Positions 16,738 to 24,372 of a stretch of 30,208 nucleotides of DNA are shown in pieces. Location of the stretch: the NCBI GenBank assembly GCA_030625995.1, contig DAOUPU010000007.1, forward strand, positions 1 to 30,208, written 5' to 3'. Every line of letters begins with the position of its first letter. Positions within the stretch are counted from its first letter, which is position 1. The DNA is from Flavobacteriaceae bacterium. Lineage in GTDB: Bacteria; Bacteroidota; Bacteroidia; Flavobacteriales; Flavobacteriaceae. A program made the position numbers and the translations under genes. Under the pieces are notes generated by a model. The model saw only the letters and a list, made by a program, of their open reading frames with translations, ran no database searches and had not been told where the DNA came from.

Positions 16738-16766
16738 TTGACAGGGTTACGATTTTTATCTGTTTG
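16738..16766 (+). promoter_or_regulatory. Candidate Bacteroidetes-type promoter for the cytochrome/DUF1501 block
   Basis: TTG (16738-16740) is followed after an 18-base spacer by TCTGTTTG (16759-16766), one base off the Bacteroidetes -7 consensus TAnnTTTG. The spacing is within the usual range. It sits just after the GH20 stop codon, with about 150 bases of leader before the gene at 16919. Single-site matches of this kind occur by chance, so the call is modest. Confidence 0.35.
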
Positions 16767-16801
16767 AACCTTGGATCTTAATAGATGTTGCAATATGAGA
16801 T

Positions 16802-16817
16802 AATTAATATATTAATT
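16802..16817. promoter_or_regulatory. 16-base perfect AT palindrome upstream of the PSCyt1 gene
   Basis: AATTAATATATTAATT is a perfect palindrome 101 bases before the ATG at 16919, downstream of the candidate promoter. A small CACC/GGTG hairpin (16836-16848) lies between it and the gene. It may be an operator or a chance product of AT-rich sequence. Confidence 0.25.
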
Positions 16818-16918
16818 TAATAATTATATTTTTAGCACCATTTAGGTGTAATTGGTCGAAATATTTTAATTTATAGGAAATTGATTTATATATTCAGCAA
16901 AGTTTAATCATATTACTA

Positions 16919-19285
16919 ATGATGAAAAGATTTAGAATTATCCTTTATTTTCTGGTTCCTTATTTGTGCTTTGCTTTGGTGAAATTCTTATTTGCTGACG
17001 AAAATGGCTATAGTCTGTTGAATTCTTCCGATCGATCGGAAGGGTATTTGGCGCTAACCGAACAACAGGTACCGGATATTATAAGTTTCAATTTTCATGT
17101 AAAACCAATTTTATCGGATAAGTGTTTTCTTTGCCATGGTCCGGATGCAGGTACAAGAGAAGCAGGGTTGAGGTTTGATGTTAAGGAAGTAGCATTAGGA
17201 GCTTTAGGTGAGTTGAAAGATCATTATGCAATTGTTCCCGGTAAGCCTGACGAAAGTAAATTAGTATATCGGATTACTAACGAAGACCCTAATATACGAA
17301 TGCCGCCTCCAGTTTCTAATCTAACACTTACCGAATATGAAAAAAAAGTACTTGTAAAATGGATAGAACAGGGAGCAAATTGGGAGTCACATTGGTCATT
17401 TATTCCCCCTGTAAAGCCAGATGTGCCGGAAATTAAGGAAAAAGGCTGGGCGCAAAATGAAATTGATTATTTTATTGCAAGCAAGCTGGAATCAAAAGGA
17501 TTAAAGCATTCTAAAAGAGCGACCAAGGAAAAACTAATAAGAAGGCTGTATTTTGATCTAACCGGTTTACCACCTGGCTTAGAAGCAATTGATAACTTTT
17601 TAAAAGATGAGAACAGCAATGCTTATGAAAAAGTAGTAGATCAATTATTAGCATCGGAGGCATATGGTGAAAGGATGAGTTCAGATTGGTTGGATGTTGC
17701 CAGATACGCTGATTCTCACGGTTATCAAGATGATTTGGAAAGAACGATGTGGCCTTGGCGTGATTGGGTAATCCATGCCTTTAATTCGAATTTACCCTTT
17801 GACGAATTCATAACCTGGCAATTAGCAGGAGATTTATTAGATAACCCAACTAAAGAACAAATATTAGCTACCGGATTTAATAGAAATCACAAAATCACCC
17901 AAGAAGGTGGTGTAGTTGATGAAGAATACCGTGTAGAATATGTGATGGACAGGACCATTACTACGACTAAGTCTCTTATTGGAATTACCATGGAATGCGG
18001 TAGATGCCATGACCACAAATATGATCCAGTATCCCAAAAAGAATTTTATCAGGTTTATAGTTTTTTCAATCAAGTTGATGAAAAAGGAAGAATCGAGTAT
18101 GGCGAAATACCTAAACCCTATATTGAGATTGATTCAACCTTAATAAACGAAGAATATCCGTTTGTTCATATGCCGGATTCAATAAAGGAGTTAAAAGTAA
18201 TGATAATGGAAGAGACTCCCGGAATAAGAGAAACTCATATACTAAACCGTGGTGCTTACGACGCATTGGGGGAAATTGTAGATTTTGGAACACCTGAGGC
18301 AGTTTTAGCTTTCGATCAATCTCTGCCTAAGAATAGATTGGGGCTGGCAAAATGGTTTTTTGATGAGAAGAACCCATTGACTACAAGAGTGGCAGTAAAT
18401 CGTTATTGGCAACTTATTTTTGGTAAAGGAATTGTCTCAACTCCTGCTGATTTTGGAAACCAAGGAGCCATTCCTTCACATCCGGAACTTCTGGATTGGT
18501 TGGCTGTAACATTTCGTGAAGATGGTTGGGATATTAAATCCCTAATTAAAAAAATGGTAATGTCATCTACTTATCAGCAGTCTTCAGTTATCACAAAAGA
18601 AGGCCTTGCCTTAGATCCTCAGAATGATTTGTTGGCGAGAGGTGTTCGATACAAATTGTCTGCAGAAATGATCAGGGATAATGCTTTGGCTGTAAGTGGA
18701 CTTTTAATTAAAAAAACTGGAGGTCCTAGTGTAAAGCCGTATCAACCTAAGGGTTTGTGGAAGGAAAAAACAGGAGGAGGAGGAGGTAGTTTAGCTAGCT
18801 ACAAACAAGCGAAGGGAGAGAATTTATATCGCAGGAGCCTTTATACTTTCTGGAAAAGAACAGCACCTCCGCCATCCATGATGACATTTGATACTGCGTC
18901 AAGGGATTTTTGTGAAGTGAAACGTCAAAAAACAAGTACTCCACTTCAAGCCCTAGTACTGTTAAATGATCCACAATATATTGAATCGGCAAGAGTATTG
19001 GCAACCAATATATTAAAGAAAGAATTGAGTAATGAAGAAGAAATATCTGAATTACTCTTCAGAACAATCACCTCTCGATTACCTGATAAAGAAGAGCTTC
19101 AAAAGATGATGATTTATCTTGATGAATCTGAAGAGGGATTGAAAGACCCTGATAAAAATCCTGAAGATTTGCTTGTTATTGGAGACACTCCACTGGATGA
19201 AACTGTGGATAAAACAGAACTTTATAAATATACTACCTTGGCTTGTGTATTGTTAAATTTGGAAGAAACAATTATTAAAAGTTAA
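16919..19285 (+). CDS. Exported PSCyt1-DUF1549-DUF1553 protein (planctomycete-type cytochrome c, PSD1 family)
   Basis: A 788-residue exported protein of unknown function and a family best known from Planctomycetes. An N-terminal hydrophobic segment (residues about 5-26) acts as signal or anchor. The PSCyt1 haem-c domain (about 55-150) has CFLCH with Cys69, Cys72 and His73 and the later NIRMPPP segment that could supply the axial Met. DUF1549 runs from about 177 to 385 (YFIASKLESKGL, LTGLPP, SEAYGERMSSDWLDVARYADSHGYQDD, MECGRCHDHKYDP); CGRCH there is a second CxxCH motif. DUF1553 spans about 480-740 (TTRVAVNRYWQLIFGKGIV, SDTASRDF-like MTFDTASRDF, TSTPLQALVLLNDP). Such genes are nearly always paired with a DUF1501 gene, as here 10 bases downstream. 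Association with N-glycan enzymes suggests an oxidative or electron-transfer step in glycan use, but no reaction is established. Confidence 0.88.
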   Translation: MMKRFRIILYFLVPYLCFALVKFLFADENGYSLLNSSDRSEGYLALTEQQVPDIISFNFHVKPILSDKCFLCHGPDAGTREAGLRFDVKEVALGALGELKDHYAIVPGKPDESKLVYRITNEDPNIRMPPPVSNLTLTEYEKKVLVKWIEQGANWESHWSFIPPVKPDVPEIKEKGWAQNEIDYFIASKLESKGLKHSKRATKEKLIRRLYFDLTGLPPGLEAIDNFLKDENSNAYEKVVDQLLASEAYGERMSSDWLDVARYADSHGYQDDLERTMWPWRDWVIHAFNSNLPFDEFITWQLAGDLLDNPTKEQILATGFNRNHKITQEGGVVDEEYRVEYVMDRTITTTKSLIGITMECGRCHDHKYDPVSQKEFYQVYSFFNQVDEKGRIEYGEIPKPYIEIDSTLINEEYPFVHMPDSIKELKVMIMEETPGIRETHILNRGAYDALGEIVDFGTPEAVLAFDQSLPKNRLGLAKWFFDEKNPLTTRVAVNRYWQLIFGKGIVSTPADFGNQGAIPSHPELLDWLAVTFREDGWDIKSLIKKMVMSSTYQQSSVITKEGLALDPQNDLLARGVRYKLSAEMIRDNALAVSGLLIKKTGGPSVKPYQPKGLWKEKTGGGGGSLASYKQAKGENLYRRSLYTFWKRTAPPPSMMTFDTASRDFCEVKRQKTSTPLQALVLLNDPQYIESARVLATNILKKELSNEEEISELLFRTITSRLPDKEELQKMMIYLDESEEGLKDPDKNPEDLLVIGDTPLDETVDKTELYKYTTLACVLLNLEETIIKS

Positions 19286-19295
19286 TTTTAGTGAA

Positions 19296-20768
19296 ATGGA
19301 TGAAATTATCAAAAAATTAAATATTAATAATAGAAGACATTTTTTAAAAAAATTGGGTATTGGAATTGGTGCTGCTGCTATGGCCTCTATGTTTGATCCT
19401 TTGCAATTATTTAAAGGAGGAAATGAAGGAAATTTGGTAGGAATGAATAACGGGCAATTGAACCTTCCACATTTTGCTCCAAAAGCAAAAAGGGTTATAT
19501 ACTTGTTTCAGAGTGGAGGGCCTTCACAGTTGGAACTGTTCGATTATAAACCATTGTTGAATGAACTGCGAGGTCAGGAATTGCCTGATTGGGTGCGGCA
19601 GGGTCAACGATTAACTGGTATGACTTCGAATCAAGAAAGTTTCCCATTGGTTGGAAGTAATTTTAAATTTAATCAATTCGGTCAATCCGGTGCCTGGTTA
19701 AGCGATATTTTACCATATACCGCTAAGATTACAGATGAATTATGTTTTATAAAATCAATGCATACCGAAGCCATTAATCATGATCCGGCAATTACATTTT
19801 TTCAAACGGGCTCACAGCAACCGGGAAGGCCTTGTATCGGATCATGGATGAGTTATGGCTTGGGTAGCTTAAATGAAAACTTACCAACATTTTCCGTATT
19901 GCTTTCCAGAGGAACCGGAAGGCCGCAAGCTCAACCCTTATATTCCAGGTTATGGGGCAATGGATTTCTAAATTCTTTACATCAAGGTGTTCAGTTTAGG
20001 GCTGGAAAGGACCCTGTACTTTATTTAAAGGACCCGGATGGAATGAGTCGTATGACAAGGAGAAAAATGTTAGATCATATTGCAGAACTCAATGAAAAGC
20101 AGGAACGTGAATTCGGTGATCCTGAAATTAGCAGCAGAATTGCACAATATGAAATGGCATATCGCATGCAGACTTCTGTACCGGAAACTATGAATATTGA
20201 AAATGAACCTGATTATATTTATCAAATGTATGGTGCAGATGCCGCCCGACCCGGGACCTATGCGGCAAATTGTCTTCTGGCACGTAGACTCATAGAAAAA
20301 GATGTTCGATTTGTACAACTGTATCATATGGGATGGGATCATCACGCAAATTTGCCTAATGCAACAGCTAAACAAGCTAAAGATACCGATCAGGCTTCTG
20401 CAGCTTTGGTTATGGACTTAAAACAAAGAGGATTATTAGATGAAACGCTGGTAATTTGGGGCGGTGAATTTGGAAGAACAAATTATAGTCAAGGTACCTT
20501 AACTAAAGATGATTACGGAAGAGATCATCACCCAAAATGTTTCACTATCTGGATGGCAGGTGGTGGTGTAAAACCAGGAATGACATATGGGGAAACAGAT
20601 GATTATGGATATAATATTGTTAAAGACCCTATGCACGTTCATGATTTGCAGGCTACAATATTACATTTAATGGGCATAGACCATACTCGTATGATATACA
20701 AACATCAGGGTAGAAGGTATAGATTGACTGATATAGCGGGAAATGTTATTCATAATGTGCTGGCATAA
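19296..20768 (+). CDS. Tat-exported DUF1501 protein (alkaline phosphatase/sulfatase-like fold)
   Basis: A 490-residue protein with a twin-arginine signal (NNRRHFLKKLGIGIGAAAMASM, Arg13-Arg14), so it is exported folded. The DUF1501 domain is related to the alkaline phosphatase/sulfatase superfamily. Seen here are VIYLFQSGGPSQLELFDYKP near residue 68, HMGWDHHANL near 347, IWGGEFGRT with Glu391, GRDHHP, and the terminal YGETDDYGYNIVKDPMHVHDLQATILHLMGID. The His and Asp clusters would suit a metal centre, but the formylglycine Cys/Ser sulfatase signature is not evident, so sulfatase activity should not be assumed. It is translated from the same transcript as the PSD1 protein upstream (10-base gap), its usual partner, and the membrane cytochrome follows 27 bases later. 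Biochemical function is unknown. Confidence 0.88.
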   Translation: MDEIIKKLNINNRRHFLKKLGIGIGAAAMASMFDPLQLFKGGNEGNLVGMNNGQLNLPHFAPKAKRVIYLFQSGGPSQLELFDYKPLLNELRGQELPDWVRQGQRLTGMTSNQESFPLVGSNFKFNQFGQSGAWLSDILPYTAKITDELCFIKSMHTEAINHDPAITFFQTGSQQPGRPCIGSWMSYGLGSLNENLPTFSVLLSRGTGRPQAQPLYSRLWGNGFLNSLHQGVQFRAGKDPVLYLKDPDGMSRMTRRKMLDHIAELNEKQEREFGDPEISSRIAQYEMAYRMQTSVPETMNIENEPDYIYQMYGADAARPGTYAANCLLARRLIEKDVRFVQLYHMGWDHHANLPNATAKQAKDTDQASAALVMDLKQRGLLDETLVIWGGEFGRTNYSQGTLTKDDYGRDHHPKCFTIWMAGGGVKPGMTYGETDDYGYNIVKDPMHVHDLQATILHLMGIDHTRMIYKHQGRRYRLTDIAGNVIHNVLA

Positions 20769-20795
20769 TTATTTAATATTATGATTTAAAAATAT

Positions 20796-22922
20796 ATGTT
20801 AAGACAAAAGAAATTTCTATTTTTTGCCATAGCTTTTATTTATTCCTTCAGTGCATATGCAGGTCAGGAAAAAGAAACTCCAAAGATTCTTTTATTTTTC
20901 GGAAGATTTCACCCCTTGATATTGCATCTGCCAATCGGAGCCTTACTGCTTACGTTTTTTATTGAAATTATTGGAAGAATTCAAAAAAATGATTTCAATA
21001 TAATGATAAAAAATGCTTTGGGATTTTCAGCTTTTTTTTCAGTTTTGACAGCCATATTGGGTTATTTTTTATCATTAGAAGGTGGTTATGGTAAAGAAGT
21101 GCTTCAGATTCATATGTACGCAGGACTTGCGATGGCTCTTTTGACATGTTTATTATATTTTGCCAAAAAAACGGAAAATGGGGCAAAGAAAAAAATGTAT
21201 ATGCCTTTATATATCACAACCCTTTTATTAACTACTGTTACAGGTCATTATGGAAGTATATTAACTCATGGCGATACTTTTTTAACAGCCTATTCGCCAA
21301 TCGGATTTGACGATGAGAAAGAAATAATAATTGATACTGATAGCTTATATTATTATAATAATGTGATCATACCTATACTGGAAGATAAGTGTATTCAGTG
21401 TCATAATTCGAATAAAATCAAGGGAGAACTGAACTTAAGTACGATAGAACATATTAAAAGAGGAGGAGAAAATGGAGAAATATTAATGGCTGGAAATATT
21501 AACGAGAGCCCGATGTATACCTCCCTGATGTTGTCGATTGAAGAGGACAATCATATGCCTCCATCGGGTAAACCTCAACTGACAAGAAATGAAATTTGGT
21601 TGATAAAACATTGGATAGCATCCGGGGCAGATTTCAATAAACAGATGGTCAATTACGTAAAAAATGATACCATGACCAATATGTTGATAGACTATCTTAT
21701 TTTGCCTAAACTAAAAGTTGCTGAAGCGAACCAAAAGGATGTAAATATATTAATAGAAAATGGTTTTGTAATTAGAAAACTAGTTTTTGGAGAGCCTTAT
21801 TTAAGTGCAACTTATTCAAACAATGATCAAAAAATTTCTAATAAGGCCATGAAAAGTTTAATCTCAGTTTCCGATCAGTTGGTTGAACTTAATTTGCAAG
21901 AAAGTCAGCTCACGGATGAATTGGCAAGTAGCATTAAAAGGTTGAAATCTTTAAGAATTTTAAGGTTGGATCAAACATTAATCACCAATAAGACACTTGA
22001 TTATTTAAAAAACCAAAAAGAGTTGGAAATTTTGAATGTATTCAATACGGGAATAACTAATGAAGGTCTTACAGATTTGCTAAACTATATTGAACCTAAA
22101 AAAATATTTTTCGGAAATGTTGGAAAACAAATGGATCAAGTAGTAATGAATGATAAGACTGGTTCTCAAACTTCCATTTCCATGGGTCTGCTTGAAGGTT
22201 TTATAGAAAAAACCAAATTGGAAAAGCCGGTTGTTCTTGGAGATAAAACAATCTTTGAAAATGAACTAAAAGTTGAACTTAAGGGAAACCTTAGAGGTGA
22301 AAAGATATATTATACAATTAATGGTCAGGATCCCGACAGTACCTCTCTGTTATACACAACTCCTGTATTATTAAAAGAATCTACAAAATTTAAAACAAGA
22401 TCATTTAAAAAAGATTGGTATTATAGTGATATTGTTGAGAGAAATTACAGTAAAATAAAACACATTATTAAAGATATATCTGTAAAGTATCAGCCAGAAG
22501 AATCTTATCCGGGTATAGAAAAATTAATAAATCTTGAAAAGGGTTCAACTAATTTTAAAGATGGGAAGTGGAATGGATATTATGAAGATTTTGTGGCTAC
22601 GCTTGATATGGGAGATATAGTTGATTTTGAAGGAGTGTCAGTCAATTGTTTAGAAGGAGTATCCAATTACATCTTTTTCCCCTTAAATTTGGAGGTCTAT
22701 TCAGGGAATGAATTGGGATCGATGAAACGATTAGGAGAATTGAAAATTCCCCCAACAGATAGAAATAGAGACAATAAAATCAGGAATTTTAAAATTAAGT
22801 TTGAGAAAACTAATGCCCGTTATATAAGAATCATCATGAAGAATATGAAAAGAGTTCCTAAATGGCATGAAGGAGCCGGAGCTAAATCATGGGTATTTAT
22901 TGATGAAATTATGATATTATAG
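20796..22922 (+). CDS. Membrane c-type cytochrome with LRR, chitobiase-C-like and F5/8 type C modules
   Basis: A 708-residue composite protein. An N-terminal hydrophobic segment precedes four predicted membrane helices (about residues 36-157) of DUF2231 type, with FHPLILHLPIGALL and further histidines (HMYAG, GHYGS) that could bind haem. A PSCyt1-like haem-c domain follows (about 180-285), with CIQCH (Cys199, Cys202, His203) and NHMPPSGKPQL supplying a possible Met ligand. Leucine-rich repeats lie at about 362-440 (LVELNLQES, LRILRLDQT, LEILNVFNT). An Ig-like chitobiase C-terminal domain (IYYTINGQDPDS, about 493-548) and a discoidin/F5-8C domain (about 560-708, ending WVFIDEIMIL) complete it. 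The last two match the tail of the GH20 enzyme. It probably passes electrons between the exported PSD1 protein and the membrane while binding sugar; this is inferred. Confidence 0.85.
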   Translation: MLRQKKFLFFAIAFIYSFSAYAGQEKETPKILLFFGRFHPLILHLPIGALLLTFFIEIIGRIQKNDFNIMIKNALGFSAFFSVLTAILGYFLSLEGGYGKEVLQIHMYAGLAMALLTCLLYFAKKTENGAKKKMYMPLYITTLLLTTVTGHYGSILTHGDTFLTAYSPIGFDDEKEIIIDTDSLYYYNNVIIPILEDKCIQCHNSNKIKGELNLSTIEHIKRGGENGEILMAGNINESPMYTSLMLSIEEDNHMPPSGKPQLTRNEIWLIKHWIASGADFNKQMVNYVKNDTMTNMLIDYLILPKLKVAEANQKDVNILIENGFVIRKLVFGEPYLSATYSNNDQKISNKAMKSLISVSDQLVELNLQESQLTDELASSIKRLKSLRILRLDQTLITNKTLDYLKNQKELEILNVFNTGITNEGLTDLLNYIEPKKIFFGNVGKQMDQVVMNDKTGSQTSISMGLLEGFIEKTKLEKPVVLGDKTIFENELKVELKGNLRGEKIYYTINGQDPDSTSLLYTTPVLLKESTKFKTRSFKKDWYYSDIVERNYSKIKHIIKDISVKYQPEESYPGIEKLINLEKGSTNFKDGKWNGYYEDFVATLDMGDIVDFEGVSVNCLEGVSNYIFFPLNLEVYSGNELGSMKRLGELKIPPTDRNRDNKIRNFKIKFEKTNARYIRIIMKNMKRVPKWHEGAGAKSWVFIDEIMIL

Positions 22923-23017
22923 ATTTTTCGAATTCAGAGTTAAGCAATTGTAGAAGAATTATATTTAATAAATAACGATAAATACTATTTGTTGATGAAA
23001 TTTAAATTGATTAAAAA

Positions 23018-24367
23018 ATGAGACACTTTAAAACATTCGTATTATTTCTGATGATTGTCAGCAGTCAAATGGCAGGACAAGAAAAAAAGTTAAGTTCAGA
23101 AGAGCGATTAGAATGGTTTCGCGACGCAAAATTGGGAATTTTTATTCATTGGGGCTATTATGGTGTAAATGGTATAGGAGAGTCCTGGTCAATGTATCAT
23201 AAAAGTATTAGTTATGAAGATTATATGGATCAAGGAAAGGAGTTTACTGCTGAAAATTACAATCCCCAGGAATGGGCAAGACTTTTTAAAAAAATAGGAG
23301 CGAGGTACGCAGTACTTACAACAAAACATCATGATGGAGTGGCCTTATGGGATACCCGGCTGAGTAAGCTGAATGTTAAAGAAAAAACGCCTGCTAAAAG
23401 TGATCTCGTAGCTCCATTTGTAACCGCATTGAGAAAAGAAAATCTAAAAGTGGGATTGTATTTTTCGCTTTGTGATTGGTCGCATCCTGATTATAATGTG
23501 GTATTCCCAAGACCGGATACTAAAAAAGATTATCCTCAAAAAAATCAAAAAGAATTATCTTCATGGGAGCGATTTATTCGATTTTATAAAGGACAATTAA
23601 AGGAAATAAATGATAAATTTCATCCTGATCTATACTGGTTTGATGGAGATTGGGAAAAATCGAGTGAACAGTGGCAGGCCCAGTCTTTAAAGGATTCGTT
23701 ATTGAAATGGAATCCAAATGCCATTGTCAATTCAAGACTGAAAAGCTATGGAGATTACAGCACCCCGGAACAAGGGGTCCCAATTGTACGTCCGGAAGGG
23801 GCATGGGAATTTTGCATGACAATGAATGATAACTGGGGGTATTACCCATCGGATACAAATTATAAGCCTAAATCTCAAATAATTAGAACTTTTGTGGAGG
23901 TGATAGCTTCCGGAGGTAATTTATTGCTGAATATCGGTCCCAAACCAGATGGTACCATTGCTGAAGAACAAAAAGAGAGATTGTTAGCTCTGGGAGAATG
24001 GATCAATAAGCATAATACTGCTGTTTTTGATTCCAAGGCAGGTTTGCCGGCTGGTCATTATTACGGACCAACATTAATAAGTAAGGATAATAAAAAAGTT
24101 TATTTATGCTTATTTGACACCCCTCAAAACTATATTTCTTTGAGGGGTATTCAAAATAAGGTAAGATCAATAAAAGTTGTTGGAAGCGTTCAGGAATTAA
24201 GTTTTGAAAGAAATGGTGGAGCGGTCTGGAATAATATTCCTGGTATCTTGAGGATTGAAGTACCGGAAATAAAGAATATGGATATCTATGTTACCATTTT
24301 GGAAGTAGAATTAGAAGATGAACTAAAATTATACAGAGGGCATGGCAATGCTGTTGAATTAAATTAA
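23018..24367 (+). CDS. GH29 alpha-L-fucosidase, secreted
   Basis: A 449-residue retaining alpha-L-fucosidase. The signal peptide is MRHFKTFVLFLMIVSSQMAGQ, without a lipobox, so the enzyme is likely periplasmic. Family motifs are WFRDAKLGIFIHWGYYGV near residue 33, YAVLTTKHHDGVALWDT near 98 with the fucose-binding His-His, and HPDLYWFDGDW, in which Asp209 is the probable nucleophile. Later come YSTPEQGVP and GGNLLLNIGPKPDGTI. The acid/base residue is not certain from sequence. In this locus it would remove fucose from N-glycans; core fucose would otherwise block the glycosylasparaginase. The third GH92 gene begins 5 bases after it, so the two are co-translated. Linkage (alpha-1,3, 1,4 or 1,6) is not resolved. 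Confidence 0.95.
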   Translation: MRHFKTFVLFLMIVSSQMAGQEKKLSSEERLEWFRDAKLGIFIHWGYYGVNGIGESWSMYHKSISYEDYMDQGKEFTAENYNPQEWARLFKKIGARYAVLTTKHHDGVALWDTRLSKLNVKEKTPAKSDLVAPFVTALRKENLKVGLYFSLCDWSHPDYNVVFPRPDTKKDYPQKNQKELSSWERFIRFYKGQLKEINDKFHPDLYWFDGDWEKSSEQWQAQSLKDSLLKWNPNAIVNSRLKSYGDYSTPEQGVPIVRPEGAWEFCMTMNDNWGYYPSDTNYKPKSQIIRTFVEVIASGGNLLLNIGPKPDGTIAEEQKERLLALGEWINKHNTAVFDSKAGLPAGHYYGPTLISKDNKKVYLCLFDTPQNYISLRGIQNKVRSIKVVGSVQELSFERNGGAVWNNIPGILRIEVPEIKNMDIYVTILEVELEDELKLYRGHGNAVELN

Positions 24368-24372
24368 TAATC

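Noticed and set aside
19296..20768. Sulfatase call for the DUF1501 protein
   Set aside because: The fold is probably related, but the C/S-x-P-x-R formylglycine signature of type I sulfatases is not seen, so a sulfatase name would overstate the evidence.
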